Notes: generated from the letters alone by a model not told the origin. Numbered from the stretch's first letter, positions 38,903 to 48,248 are shown. The stretch: DNA of 64,000 bases from Aliidiomarina halalkaliphila (GCF_007096385.1 NZ_VJWL01000001.1:124001-188000); one strand, 5' to 3'. Translations and numbers: made by a program.

Positions 38903-39769
38903 ATGGACGGACAAATTCAGATTGGGATGAGGCTTTGGCTAGGGGTCGTTGGCGTAGCCGCTTCGCTTCTATTACTCGCGCCTGCTGAGGCGGCTAGCGG
39001 ACGATTGTTAGCGACCGGTGGGGCGACCAGTATAGAAGGTGCTGCCGGTGGAGGGCTAGTGCCATGGGCGGTGATCAGTGGCTATACAGAGGACGATCAG
39101 TTCGGTGGCACGGTGACCTTAAGTCGGGCACAGGTGGATGACTACCGCTTGGATGTGACTGCCGCTGCATTTTCCTACGGCAATCGTTTTGAATTCAGTG
39201 TGGCACAACAAATGTTTACGCTAGAAAACTTAGGTGCCGAGCTACGCCAGCAAGTGATCGGTGCAAAATATAAAGTTGCCGGTGATTTGATTTATGGGAA
39301 CATTCCGCAGATTAGCGTGGGCGGCATGTATAAGCGCAATACCCGTTACGACTTACCACAAGCCGTGGGATCGGAGCGAGATAGTGACTGGGAAGCTTAT
39401 GTTGCTGTGAGTCGTGCGTGGCTTGCTGGTCCTTTTGATCGCACTTGGCTCGCGAATGCAACTATACGAAGTACACGGGCGAATCAGACCGGTTTGTTGG
39501 GCTACGGTGGTGATTTAAACGATAGTCATGAACTGCAATTGGAAGCGGCATTGGGCATGTTTCTGCATAGGTCATTGGCTGTAGGTGTTGAGTATCGACA
39601 AAAACCCGACAATTTGAGTTTTGCGCGAGAGCAAGATTGGATGTCTGCGTTTGTGGCATGGTTCCCATCCAAGCATGTGGCGTTAGTTGGTGCTTACGTT
39701 GATCTTGGTGAGATCGCCGGCGCACGCAACCAAACTGGTTATTATCTGAGTTTACAGGCTTCGTTCTAA
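38903..39769 (+). CDS. DUF3034-like outer-membrane beta-barrel protein
   Basis: A 288-residue exported protein with a signal peptide (about 1-30, ending AEA). The mature start GRLLATGGATSIEG and GGGLVPWAVISGYT match what I recall of the DUF3034 family. Alternating hydrophobic beta strands and a C-terminal Phe (LSLQASF) fit outer-membrane insertion. Third gene of the operon, 27 bases after the EAL gene. The function is unknown; it could be a porin for the periplasmic redox proteins encoded beside it. Confidence 0.78.
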   Translation: MDGQIQIGMRLWLGVVGVAASLLLLAPAEAASGRLLATGGATSIEGAAGGGLVPWAVISGYTEDDQFGGTVTLSRAQVDDYRLDVTAAAFSYGNRFEFSVAQQMFTLENLGAELRQQVIGAKYKVAGDLIYGNIPQISVGGMYKRNTRYDLPQAVGSERDSDWEAYVAVSRAWLAGPFDRTWLANATIRSTRANQTGLLGYGGDLNDSHELQLEAALGMFLHRSLAVGVEYRQKPDNLSFAREQDWMSAFVAWFPSKHVALVGAYVDLGEIAGARNQTGYYLSLQASF

Positions 39770-39779
39770 GGATTTTTTT

Positions 39780-40223
39780 ATGACTTCACTGTTAAAACTT
39801 ACTTCAACTATGCTGGTTGTGAGCGCCATGGCGATGACGTTAGTGGCGGTGAGCCCGAGTGCGCGGGCGAACTCGCTTTATCATGATTTGGGTGAGCGAG
39901 AGGGCATTGAGATTCTCATGGAAGACTTACTTTTGTATGTGGCCGAAGATAAGCGCATTAATCACCATTTTGTCGATATTGATATTCTGCGCTTGCACGA
40001 AAAGTTGAGTGAGCAAATTTGCGAATTGGCGGGTGGACCTTGTGTCTATACAGGGGATGATATGGTGACCTCGCATACAGGGATGGACCTTACTAATACG
40101 GATTTTAATGCCCTTGTAGAGGCGTTACAAAAAGCGATGGATGATCGAAATATATCGGTTGGTGCGCAAAACCGTCTGTTAGCACTGCTCGCGCCTATGC
40201 ATGGCGATATTGTTGGTCGCTAA
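39780..40223 (+). CDS. Exported group 1 truncated haemoglobin
   Basis: A 147-residue protein with a clear signal peptide (about 1-30, ending ARA) and a truncated-haemoglobin fold. LYHDLGEREGIEILMEDLL starts the domain, GGPCVYTGDDM precedes the proximal histidine in SHTGMDLT, and the C-terminus is LLALLAPMHGDIV. Such proteins bind oxygen or nitric oxide. Export is unusual, because most truncated haemoglobins are cytoplasmic. Fourth gene of the operon, 10 bases after the barrel gene, closed by a strong terminator. Confidence 0.88.
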   Translation: MTSLLKLTSTMLVVSAMAMTLVAVSPSARANSLYHDLGEREGIEILMEDLLLYVAEDKRINHHFVDIDILRLHEKLSEQICELAGGPCVYTGDDMVTSHTGMDLTNTDFNALVEALQKAMDDRNISVGAQNRLLALLAPMHGDIVGR

Positions 40224-40242
40224 ACAGTGATAGCAAGGCATT

Positions 40243-40280
40243 AAAAAAGCGCGGATGCGTGCGGCATCCGCGCTTTTTTT
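40243..40280. terminator. Bidirectional terminator
   Basis: GCGCGGATGC and GCATCCGCGC form a 10-bp stem with a GTGCG loop, with A6 on the left and T7 on the right. It ends both the haemoglobin operon (plus) and ychF (minus). Confidence 0.93.
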
Positions 40281-40305
40281 ATGTTCAACGTGAGCGTTTA
40301 AAGCA

Positions 40306-41397
40306 TTACACGTTAAAGCGGAAATGAATCACATCACCATCTTTTACGATGTACTCTTTCCCTTCCAAACGCCATTTACCGGCATCCTTTGCACCTTGCT
40401 CGCCATTGAACGACACAAAATCGTTATAACCAATGACTTCTGCACGGATAAAGCCTTTTTCGAAATCAGTATGAATGCGACCTGCGGCCTGCGGGGCTGT
40501 AGAGTTCTTTTTCACTGTCCACGCGCGCACTTCTTTCGGGCCTGCGGTGAAATAGGTGTGCAGATTTAAAAGCTCGTAACCGGCACGAATCACGCGATTT
40601 AAGCCTGGCTCTTCTAAGCCCATGGTCTCAAGAAACTCAGCTTTATCTTCGTCGTCGAGTTCGCCGATTTCTGACTCAATAGCAGCACAAACGGGCACCA
40701 CAATTGCGTTCTCGTTCTGCGCGAGGTCGATTACCGCCTGCAAATGTGGGTTATTCTCAAAACCATCTTCGCTAACGTTACAGATATACATGGTTGGCTT
40801 GAGGGTAAGCAAGTTGAATGAACGAATCACTTTGCGCTCATCGTCGCTTAACTCAACACTGCGCGCCATAGCACCTTCAGAGAGCGCCGGCAGCAGTTTT
40901 TCGAGAACCGTCATCTCTTCTTTGGCATGTTTATCCCCGCCCTTAGCTTTTTTGCTCAAGCGGTAAATTGCTTTTTCAACGCTATCGAGATCGGCGAGTG
41001 CCAATTCAGTATTAATAGTATCAATATCGTCTAGGGGGTTAACACGGCCGGTTACGTGAATGATGTTTTCATCTTCAAAGCAACGAACCACGTGACCAAT
41101 CGCGTCAGTTTCACGAATGTTGGCCAAAAACTGGTTACCTAAACCTTCGCCTTTCGACGCGCCTTTCACCAAACCTGCGATATCCACAAATTCCATGGTG
41201 GTAGGGAGCACCCGTTGTGGATTGACGATTTTCGCCAAAACATCCAAACGCGTGTCTGGAACCGCTACCACACCTGTATTTGGCTCGATGGTACAGAACG
41301 GAAAGTTTGCTGCATCAATACCTGCCTTGGTCAGTGCATTGAACAGAGTTGATTTACCTACGTTGGGCAAGCCAACGATTCCGCATTTAAATCCCAT
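40306..41397 (-). CDS. ychF: Redox-regulated ATPase/GTPase YchF
   Basis: Obg-family P-loop NTPase, ribosome-associated, 363 residues; the E. coli protein prefers ATP. The Walker A loop is [15 protein letters not shown], switch regions include [20 protein letters not shown], and a C-terminal TGS domain follows (about 280-363). It lies 24 bases after pth, the order pth-ychF found in most proteobacteria. Confidence 0.97.
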   Translation of the reverse strand: MGFKCGIVGLPNVGKSTLFNALTKAGIDAANFPFCTIEPNTGVVAVPDTRLDVLAKIVNPQRVLPTTMEFVDIAGLVKGASKGEGLGNQFLANIRETDAIGHVVRCFEDENIIHVTGRVNPLDDIDTINTELALADLDSVEKAIYRLSKKAKGGDKHAKEEMTVLEKLLPALSEGAMARSVELSDDERKVIRSFNLLTLKPTMYICNVSEDGFENNPHLQAVIDLAQNENAIVVPVCAAIESEIGELDDEDKAEFLETMGLEEPGLNRVIRAGYELLNLHTYFTAGPKEVRAWTVKKNSTAPQAAGRIHTDFEKGFIRAEVIGYNDFVSFNGEQGAKDAGKWRLEGKEYIVKDGDVIHFRFNV

Positions 41398-41421
41398 GAT
41401 TGGTATCCACGTTATCTGGTT

Positions 41422-42015
41422 CTAGAGTTCGGGTTTAATTGAATGTAAGTATTGCTTTGCTGCCGTCCAGCCATCTCTCATGGCGAGTTCAACGGCGCGC
41501 AATGATGCATTGATCGCATCATCCATTAAATGTTGATCGTGGCTGGGCGCTTTTCCAAGCACGTAGCCGGTTACTTGCGAGCTGTGGCCTGGATGGCCAA
41601 TGCCAATGCGCAAGCGATGAAAATTAGTTTGGTTGCCCAAACTCCGGGTAATGTCTTTTAACCCGTTGTGACCACCATGGCCACCGCCTTGTTTAAACTT
41701 GGCAATCCCAGGCGGTAAATCTAACTCGTCGTGTACCACTAAAATTTGCTCAGGCTCTATTTTGAAAAAATTTGCCATGGTTCCCACCGACTGACCACTG
41801 CGATTCATAAATGTCATCGGCAGCAATAAACGGGTTTCAGCAAAAGGGGGCGTAAGGCGAGCGGTCTGACCAAAATATTTGGCATCGGGTGTGAGTTGTA
41901 CGTTGTATTGTTGAGCAAGGGCCTCAACAAACCAGAACCCGGCATTGTGCCGGGTTGCTGTATATTCGGGGCCTGGATTTCCCAGGCCCACAATAAGACG
42001 AATGTCTGCTGACAT
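41422..42015 (-). CDS. pth: Peptidyl-tRNA hydrolase
   Basis: Recycles tRNA from stalled peptidyl-tRNA, 197 residues. [18 protein letters not shown] contains the catalytic His. FMNRSGQSV and [24 protein letters not shown] are family signatures. It lies 16 bases after rplY and before ychF. Confidence 0.97.
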   Translation of the reverse strand: MSADIRLIVGLGNPGPEYTATRHNAGFWFVEALAQQYNVQLTPDAKYFGQTARLTPPFAETRLLLPMTFMNRSGQSVGTMANFFKIEPEQILVVHDELDLPPGIAKFKQGGGHGGHNGLKDITRSLGNQTNFHRLRIGIGHPGHSSQVTGYVLGKAPSHDQHLMDDAINASLRAVELAMRDGWTAAKQYLHSIKPEL

Positions 42016-42031
42016 CAGAGTAGCCTATTGA

Positions 42032-42685
42032 TTACTCTTTATCGTCTTCGTCGTCACCAGCTACTTCAGGAGCTTCTGGAGCTTCTGGTGCGTCGTCTTC
42101 AACTTTCTCTGCCTTCGGCTTGCTCACGGTTACCAATACTGGATCGTGGTCTTCACCGCGTGTTAGTTCAACGAAAGTAACACCTTTAGGTGCAGTGATC
42201 TGGCTCAGGTGAATATTGTCACCAATTTCTAGAGCAGACACATCAATCTCGATGTACTCAGGCAGATCTTTTGGTAAACATGCGATTTCGATATCGTTCA
42301 TTTGGTGAACAACTACGCCGCCAGCTTTCTTCACAGCATCTTCGCCGATGAAGTGGATTGGCAGGTTCGTGTGTAGTTCTTCTTTCGCGCTTACACGTTG
42401 GAAGTCTAAGTGAGTGATCTTAGGCTTGAACGGGTGACGCTGAACGTCTTTCAAAATGGCTTGCTGCTTCTTGCCACCGATGTGCAGCGTCAGAATGTGG
42501 CTGTAAAAGCCTTCGTGATCTGCAGCGTTGATGATTTTGTCATGGTTTAAGGTTAATGACACCGCATCTTCGCTTCCACCGTATAAAATGGCAGGAACGT
42601 GACCTTCACGACGCAGGCGGCGGCTCGCACCTTTACCCAGATCGTTCCGGATTTCAGCTTTGAATTCGTATACTGGTTGACTCAT
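42032..42685 (-). CDS. rplY: 50S ribosomal protein L25/general stress protein Ctc
   Basis: Binds 5S rRNA. The 217-residue product is the long Ctc form: N-terminal L25 domain (about 1-90, with EIRNDLGKGASRRLRREG and VPAILYGG) plus the TL5 C-terminal beta domain. An acidic tail rich in Glu, Asp, Ala and Pro follows. The ATG at 42685 gives MSQPVYEFKAE with GGAG about 9 bases before it; a TTG 15 bases upstream is rejected. It heads the rplY-pth-ychF operon. Confidence 0.96.
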   Translation of the reverse strand: MSQPVYEFKAEIRNDLGKGASRRLRREGHVPAILYGGSEDAVSLTLNHDKIINAADHEGFYSHILTLHIGGKKQQAILKDVQRHPFKPKITHLDFQRVSAKEELHTNLPIHFIGEDAVKKAGGVVVHQMNDIEIACLPKDLPEYIEIDVSALEIGDNIHLSQITAPKGVTFVELTRGEDHDPVLVTVSKPKAEKVEDDAPEAPEAPEVAGDDEDDKE

Positions 42686-42763
42686 TTGGTAAATCTCCAA
42701 AGATAAATGGACCGTTTCCCGCGACCAAGAAACGGCGCTAAACCCTGATTTCAGGGGCCGCGC

Positions 42764-42792
42764 ATTCTACCACCACTGAGTAGAATGCGCAA
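42764..42792 (-). promoter_or_regulatory. Promoter for rplY-pth-ychF, inside an inverted repeat
   Basis: On the minus strand TTGCGC (42792-42787) and TAGAAT (42769-42764) are 17 bases apart and are followed by the GC-rich discriminator GCGCGGCC. The same bases form an 11-bp perfect inverted repeat, GCGCATTCTAC/GTAGAATGCGC (42760-42790). A second small hairpin (CCCTGA/TCAGGG, 42733-42746) lies in the leader. Confidence 0.55.
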
Positions 42793-42812
42793 CGAAGATA
42801 TCAGAGATTCAG

Positions 42813-43211
42813 TTAACCCCAGGCTCCCAGAATTAACCCCATCAGGGTAAGAGAGACCGTCCAAAAACCGCCGGTAATGAGCACATACTTCCAGCCCCTC
42901 TGTTCATACAGGCTGTTCACCGCGATGGCGAAGAAAATCCAGCCAAATCCAGAGAGGAATCCGTAGAAGGCACCTTGTGCCGCACCTATAGTAGGTTGAT
43001 TCAGAAACATGCCTAAGAAACTGGCAATCGCGAGGTTAAATACAAAGGCTAATCCAAATATTTTCGTCATGTTGCCTTTCTCGAGCTGTTCTTCGGAAAA
43101 ACCCAGTTCACGCATCCACAGTTTTCCGAAAAGTACTGAGAACCATAGGCCGCCAAGCATAAAGTTGGACGCCGCCGCCAAAAGTACTGCCCACCAAGTT
43201 GGAAATTCCAT
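42813..43211 (-). CDS. DUF1761 family membrane protein
   Basis: A 132-residue protein with four hydrophobic segments. WWAVLLAAASNFMLGGLWFS and LFGKLWMRELGFS match the DUF1761 pattern. No function is established for the family. The ATG at 43211 is chosen because AAGAAGG lies about 9 bases upstream; the upstream extension would be non-membrane and atypical. It stands alone between rplY and the DUF2254 gene. Confidence 0.8.
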   Translation of the reverse strand: MEFPTWWAVLLAAASNFMLGGLWFSVLFGKLWMRELGFSEEQLEKGNMTKIFGLAFVFNLAIASFLGMFLNQPTIGAAQGAFYGFLSGFGWIFFAIAVNSLYEQRGWKYVLITGGFWTVSLTLMGLILGAWG

Positions 43212-43400
43212 GATGATTGACCTTCTTATTGTTGTTGTGATGTTGTGTTTTAAAGGCTCGCAACGAGCCCACATATTATGGATGTAACGGTCAGAAATTC
43301 CAGAAATTAGCTAGGGGCCTTGCATTTTCATCGCGGATTCCGTGAAAGCTTTCTATAGTAATTAACATCATTCAGCCCTATGCAGTGCCAAGGAGCGCAT

Positions 43401-44672
43401 ATGATCTTAGTGGACAAGATCCGGTTTTTTGCTAATCGATTAAAAGAAAGACTTTGGGTAAAGCCTTTTATTACCTGCGTGGTGTCGTTGTTCGCTGTGT
43501 CTTTGGCAAAGTTTACTGAACTCAGTGGCGTTGAGTGGCGCATACCCTATATCACCACCGATGCCATAGAGGCGCTGCTGCAAATTATGGGATCGAGTAT
43601 GTTAGTTATCGCTACCTTTGCGGTGGCATCGATGGTATCGGCTTACGCCTCTGCGAGCAGTTCGGCAACACCCCGATCATTTAGGCTGATTGTTTCTGAT
43701 GATTTATCTCAGAATGCGCTTTCTACCTTCATTGGAGCATTTATTTTCAGCATAGTGGCGCTAACCTCGGCGAAAAGTGACTTTTTTCAAGCCACTGGAA
43801 TGTCCGTGTTGTTTCTAATGACGGTGATTGTTTTTGCCATTGTTGTTATGACCTTCGTGCGCTGGGTCGACCAAATTGCACGCTTGGGCCGACTTGATGC
43901 GTCTATAGAGAAAGTAGAGCACGCGACACAGGCAGCGATCCGTGAATGGCGAAAAGCCCCTAATCGCTGTGCCCAGCAGGCGAAAGATGAAAAACCCGCT
44001 GGTAAACCTGTGTATGCGCAGGATATTGGCTATGTTCAGCATATTGATGTGCATGCAATGCAAGAGTGGGCCGTCGCTAATAAGAAAAAAGTAACGATCG
44101 CGGCGTTACCAGGCGCATTTACCGCGCCTGGTCGGCCCATTGCCTTTATACAGGTGGATGCTCAAGATAAAACAGATAGCGATGATATCGACGAAAAGAA
44201 GTTAATCAACGCGTTTGTAATTGGACGCGACCGGGTTTTCGATGAAGACCCTCGATTTGGGTTTGTCGTGCTCTCAGAAATTGCCGACCGCGCACTCTCT
44301 CCCGGAGTCAATGACCCGGGCTCCGCGATAGCGGTGTTGGGGTGCATGGTGCGTTTATTTGCGCTCTGGTCTCAGCCTATCGAAGCGACACCAGCAGTGA
44401 AATATGATCGCGTATATATACCGCAATTATCGCTGTACGACATGGTGGATGACGCATTTACCGCAGTATCGAGGGATGGCGCCGGAATTCTAGAAGTTAT
44501 GTTGCGCTTACAAAAAGCGTTAGAATCCCTTACTCTGCTCGACAATTCAGACATGCGGGATGCGGCGATAGCGCAATCACGGCTTTCTCTTGCACGTGCG
44601 GAACTCAAGTTAGATTTACCAGAGGAAGTCGCGTTAGTTAGAAAAGCTGCGGCATTCTCGCGACAACCTTAA
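43401..44672 (+). CDS. DUF2254 family membrane protein
   Basis: A 423-residue predicted inner-membrane protein with four N-terminal hydrophobic segments (to about residue 155) and a soluble C-terminal domain. FATVSMVSAYASASSSATPR-like sequence after the second segment and RALSPGVNDPGSAI further on are the DUF2254 hallmarks. The function is unknown. The ATG at 43401 has AAGGAG about 7 bases upstream and is preferred to the codon at 43380. Confidence 0.85.
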   Translation: MILVDKIRFFANRLKERLWVKPFITCVVSLFAVSLAKFTELSGVEWRIPYITTDAIEALLQIMGSSMLVIATFAVASMVSAYASASSSATPRSFRLIVSDDLSQNALSTFIGAFIFSIVALTSAKSDFFQATGMSVLFLMTVIVFAIVVMTFVRWVDQIARLGRLDASIEKVEHATQAAIREWRKAPNRCAQQAKDEKPAGKPVYAQDIGYVQHIDVHAMQEWAVANKKKVTIAALPGAFTAPGRPIAFIQVDAQDKTDSDDIDEKKLINAFVIGRDRVFDEDPRFGFVVLSEIADRALSPGVNDPGSAIAVLGCMVRLFALWSQPIEATPAVKYDRVYIPQLSLYDMVDDAFTAVSRDGAGILEVMLRLQKALESLTLLDNSDMRDAAIAQSRLSLARAELKLDLPEEVALVRKAAAFSRQP

Positions 44673-44706
44673 TAACCTTGGCCAAATAATGATTAGGAAA
44701 AAAAAG

Positions 44707-45153
44707 ATGCCAAAGCTAGTTCGTAATATTTTCGCGATTCTTGTGGGTGTCGTGCTCGGCGCTTTTGTGAACTCCCTGATTATTGCGTTTGGCCCCGGGC
44801 TGATTCCGCCGCCTGACGGCGTGGATATGAGCACGGCCGAAGGGTTGCGTGATGCCATGCCATTGCTGCAGCCTCAACACTTTGTTATGCCGTTTTTGGC
44901 TCATGCATTAGGTACCTTTGTGGGGGTGGTGATGGCATATTTAATTGCCGCCAGCGCGAGAACTAAGATCGGCTATGGAATTGGTGTGTTCTTCTTGCTC
45001 GGAGGAATTGCCGCTAGTGTGATGATTCCTGCGCCTGCCTGGTTTATTACGGTTGACCTGATCGTTGCGTACCTACCCATGGCGTGGTTGGGTATTTTTG
45101 TAGGGCGACGGATTATTGACGGGCTCGATAACGTGCGTAACGCGTCGGCTTAA
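44707..45153 (+). CDS. Four-TM hypothetical membrane protein
   Basis: A 148-residue protein with hydrophobic segments at about 5-27, 58-82, 88-108 and 110-130. No family recognised with confidence. The ATG at 44707 follows TAGGA by about 9 bases; the in-frame ATG at 44689 lacks a ribosome site. It follows the DUF2254 gene by 34 bases on the same strand and could be cotranscribed. Confidence 0.7.
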   Translation: MPKLVRNIFAILVGVVLGAFVNSLIIAFGPGLIPPPDGVDMSTAEGLRDAMPLLQPQHFVMPFLAHALGTFVGVVMAYLIAASARTKIGYGIGVFFLLGGIAASVMIPAPAWFITVDLIVAYLPMAWLGIFVGRRIIDGLDNVRNASA

Positions 45154-45167
45154 ATGCGGAAGTGAAC

Positions 45168-45239
45168 ATGCCCCTAAAGCCAATTCATGTGCGTTGCCCC
45201 AAATGCGGGGAATTCGCGCAGTTTGCAGCGCTAAGGTAG
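45168..45239 (+). other. 23-codon ORF with a CxxC pair, possible remnant
   Basis: A short frame starting ATG at 45168 encodes a peptide containing VRCPKCGEF and stops at 45239, overlapping the end of the convergent transporter gene. CPKCG is a zinc-ribbon half. There is no second CxxC, and no strong ribosome site is seen. It may be the start of a lost zinc-ribbon gene or may be chance. Confidence 0.25.
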
Positions 45240-46343
45240 GGATAAGAGTAATAATGCGAGGAGGATGCCAGCCAGTAATACCGGAATCGACCATATGTGA
45301 AACTCTTTCCAAAGGCCGGGTTGGCGCGCAAGGCGAAGCGCAATTAAGTTAGCTAAGGAGCCAATTGCTAGACCAAAACCTCCCACGCTGACACCCCATG
45401 CTAGTAATTTCCACTGTTCTGTAAAGGCATATAAGAAAATGGCTGCAGGCACATTCGACATCACCTGAGACGTTAACACGCCTGCGGTAAAGGCTTCACC
45501 GGGTAATCCGAGTACCTGCATGGCTAATTCGCGCATCACCGGCAGATTCGCCAACAAATTCAGGTCGATAAACATCAGAACAAAGACCAGCAGTAAGAGC
45601 CAATCTACACCGAGTAATATTTGCCGCTGAAACACCAAATAAAGGCCCAAAATAGCTAAAGCAGCAGGGGCTGCATAGCCGAATTCAGCGAACATGAGGA
45701 AAGGGAGATACAACAGTAGGGAGCACCAAAATAGCCGTCGATGGAGCGTGATTTCGAGTGGCACCGTTGAAACAGTGATAGGTTTTTTCGGGAATGCGAG
45801 TGGCGTAATGGCGAGTAACAATAACGTTAATGCAACGGCCAAAGGCGTCATCGCCAGAGTGAATTCAATAAAGCTTGCCCCCGATGCTTGCCACAGAAAT
45901 AGGTTTTGAGGATTGCCGATTGGGCTCAGCGTTGACCCTGCGTTTACAGCCAGAGCTTCAAAGATAATCAAACGGCCAATGGGGATGTCTGCGACTCGAC
46001 GTAAACTCAATGTAAGGGGAACCACAATAAAGAGCGCTACGTCGTTAGTGATCACAGCAGAAAGTGCCGCAGAAAATAGAATCAAACTCATGGCGAGTCG
46101 CCGTTCACCGGGGATATGAGTTAACAGCCATTTACCCGCACGTGCCAGATAGCCACTCACTTCCAGTCCACGACTCAGTATCATTAAGCCGGCCAATGCG
46201 CCCACTGTTTTCCAATCGACCAGTTGGTGCAATGCCCAGGGTGACTCAGGCGAGAGCCAAAGCAGTGGGATCAGTGCAATCAATAGCACCAGTAAAAGAA
46301 TATCTTCACTCAGGCGGGATAGCGCGTAACGAAATAGCGTCAT
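45231..46343 (-). CDS. SLC13/ArsB-like ion transporter family protein
   Basis: A polytopic protein of 370 residues with about ten membrane segments, of the ion-transporter (CitMHS/ArsB/NhaD) superfamily. LILFSAALSAVITNDVALFI and FEALAVNAGSTLSPIGNPQN are the typical hairpin regions, the second matching the SxxGNPQN-type motif. It is shorter than most family members (about 420). The substrate is unknown; anion or sodium/proton exchange are both possible. Confidence 0.82.
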   Translation of the reverse strand: MTLFRYALSRLSEDILLLVLLIALIPLLWLSPESPWALHQLVDWKTVGALAGLMILSRGLEVSGYLARAGKWLLTHIPGERRLAMSLILFSAALSAVITNDVALFIVVPLTLSLRRVADIPIGRLIIFEALAVNAGSTLSPIGNPQNLFLWQASGASFIEFTLAMTPLAVALTLLLLAITPLAFPKKPITVSTVPLEITLHRRLFWCSLLLYLPFLMFAEFGYAAPAALAILGLYLVFQRQILLGVDWLLLLVFVLMFIDLNLLANLPVMRELAMQVLGLPGEAFTAGVLTSQVMSNVPAAIFLYAFTEQWKLLAWGVSVGGFGLAIGSLANLIALRLARQPGLWKEFHIWSIPVLLAGILLALLLLSLP

Positions 46344-46380
46344 AGCATGATCTCAGGCTGCCTTTTGAAGTGCGGTGGGA

Positions 46381-46917
46381 TTACGGGCGCAATAGCCATT
46401 GGAGCTGGATTTCTGTTTGTACTTCGCCATCGCTGACATACACGATGCCGTCGCTAATCATTAAGCCCCAATGCATATTACGACTGATAGAATCCGCTAA
46501 AACTGCGTGTTCTGCCTCAGGAATCGCGAGAATGGATACATTTTTCAAGTGGCTGACTTTAGGAAGGGTTTTTTCCGCCCAGATTCGGGTGTTGCCGTAG
46601 GCCAAAAGTGACATCTGGGGGGCGCGGCGACTGGCTTTCACGATGCGCTCGTGATCAGGTTGACCTACATCTATCCAGTGCTCAATTTCACCGGATAGAC
46701 TCATTTGCCACAGCGCGGCTTCGTCGGTGTCGGATAAGCCGCGTCCAAATGCTAAATGCTCGTGATAAAAGAGCCCGTAGGCAAGAATACGCGCCACTAA
46801 ACGAAGTGGTGTTTCGGAAGGATGACGCGCTACGGTGACTTTGACACTCTCGTACACGCCCCGATCTACGTCGGAAATATCTAAACTTACTTTATAAGGG
46901 GTTGCTTGCAGAGCCAT
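46381..46917 (-). CDS. yaeQ: YaeQ family protein
   Basis: A 178-residue cytoplasmic protein with a PD-(D/E)xK nuclease-like fold. VARHPSETPLRLVARILAY and GEIEHWIDVGQPDHERIVKA are the family segments. E. coli YaeQ was first described as suppressing RfaH loss; the molecular function is unsettled. It lies 4 bases after the diguanylate cyclase gene, possibly cotranscribed. Confidence 0.93.
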   Translation of the reverse strand: MALQATPYKVSLDISDVDRGVYESVKVTVARHPSETPLRLVARILAYGLFYHEHLAFGRGLSDTDEAALWQMSLSGEIEHWIDVGQPDHERIVKASRRAPQMSLLAYGNTRIWAEKTLPKVSHLKNVSILAIPEAEHAVLADSISRNMHWGLMISDGIVYVSDGEVQTEIQLQWLLRP

Positions 46918-46921
46918 ATAA

Positions 46922-47818
46922 CTACCTTGTGGCGGATCGGCGACGTTTTGCTTTGTACATTTGTGTGTCGGCGTGACTTAATAATGTATCGGCATCCTGG
47001 CCATCCTGAGGATATTCGGCGACGCCAATGCTGCATGACGGCATGATAAGTCCATTAAACTCCGAGGCGAGTGGTTCAGCGATTTTCTCTCGAATTTGAG
47101 ACATCATATGTTTTAATGCGTCGTCAGATTGAATATCAGTAAGCAGCACAATGAACTCATCGCCCCCCATGCGTGCAACTGTATCAGTGTTACGTAAACA
47201 CCGTTCTAAGCGCCTTGCTACCGCGCACAGCACGCGATCGCCCATGGCATGACCGTGTAAATCATTAATACCTTTAAAATCATTAATATCTATAAATAAT
47301 AACGCTAAACTCGACTTGTGACGGCGTGCGGCATGAAGCGCAAGTTCCAGTCGATCGTTAAACAATGAACGATTCGTTAGGCCTGTAAGGGGATCATGAT
47401 GGGCTAAGAACCTCAGCTCTGCCTCTGCTTGTTGAAGCGCAGTAACGTCGCGTGCTACCCCAATGCGAACACCTTCTTCTTCGTACCAACGTGCAGACCA
47501 GAGAATGTATACAACATCACCGTCTTTACGAACATAACGATTACGGAAATTGATGTGTGATTGACCGCTCATTACCCGTCGAATTGAATCGTGAGTAGAA
47601 GGTAAGTCTTCCGGATGCATGTAGTTGGTAATAGGAGTGCCAATAAGCTCTTCGGCAGTGTAACCAAGTAAGTTTTCGCAAGCATTACTCACAAATACAA
47701 TGTGATTGTCGCTGTCTACCACAAATATGGTGTCGAGCATTAAATGGATAAGCTTAGGGTAGAGCTTTTGCAGGTCGATGGGCATAGGCCTAAGTGTTCC
47801 ATTGCTGAGAATTCGCAT
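46922..47818 (-). CDS. PAS-GGDEF diguanylate cyclase
   Basis: A soluble c-di-GMP synthase of 298 residues. The PAS domain (about 22-135) contains IFVVDSDNHIVFVSNACENL and a PAC segment. The GGDEF domain (about 140-295) has DPLTGLTNRSLFNDRL and an intact GGDEF in RMGGDEFIVLL. An RxxD inhibitory site (RNTD) lies five residues before it, so product feedback is expected. The start is uncertain: ATG at 47818, or ATG at 47785 (MPIDLQKL), neither with a strong ribosome site. Confidence 0.92.
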   Translation of the reverse strand: MRILSNGTLRPMPIDLQKLYPKLIHLMLDTIFVVDSDNHIVFVSNACENLLGYTAEELIGTPITNYMHPEDLPSTHDSIRRVMSGQSHINFRNRYVRKDGDVVYILWSARWYEEEGVRIGVARDVTALQQAEAELRFLAHHDPLTGLTNRSLFNDRLELALHAARRHKSSLALLFIDINDFKGINDLHGHAMGDRVLCAVARRLERCLRNTDTVARMGGDEFIVLLTDIQSDDALKHMMSQIREKIAEPLASEFNGLIMPSCSIGVAEYPQDGQDADTLLSHADTQMYKAKRRRSATR

Positions 47819-47948
47819 TCAGCCCATTGGTAATGGAGGCGATGGTGCCGCCTCCGTAGGTTCAGCGGGTTATACGCTTTTAATAAACCAGTGTAGCCTT
47901 GCATAGGGGGTAAGGTCTAGCCTAAAAGCGTTACCCTTATCGATCTCG

Positions 47949-48248
47949 TTAACTGCCCCAGTTCGTGAAAATACCCACCGCTAATTCTGCCCAGAGATAA
48001 ACAAATAACACGAGAAAGCCAATACCGATAATACCCCAGTGTTTGCGCGGTAGGCGTCTTGCCACGAGAATAAATACACTTGCGGTAACGAAGATAAGAC
48101 TTCCCATAACGATAAAGTCGGTGAGATCCCAGTTAACTTCCTGGGTAAACTGCATCGCGACAAGCGGAATAAGCAACAATGCGCCTGTTGCAACAGCAAT
48201 CCAGCCGAAAACGCGATTACTTAAAATAATGGAGGGTTTGTTGTTCAT
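47949..48248 (-). CDS. Small three-TM membrane protein
   Basis: A 99-residue protein with hydrophobic segments at about 10-33, 43-63 and 70-92. No family recognised. The ATG at 48248 (MNNKPSIIL) has GAGG 8 bases upstream; the longer frame to 48332 adds a polar extension without a ribosome site. It stands alone, with a hairpin GGAGGC/GCCTCC at 47834-47856 downstream. Confidence 0.65.
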   Translation of the reverse strand: MNNKPSIILSNRVFGWIAVATGALLLIPLVAMQFTQEVNWDLTDFIVMGSLIFVTASVFILVARRLPRKHWGIIGIGFLVLFVYLWAELAVGIFTNWGS

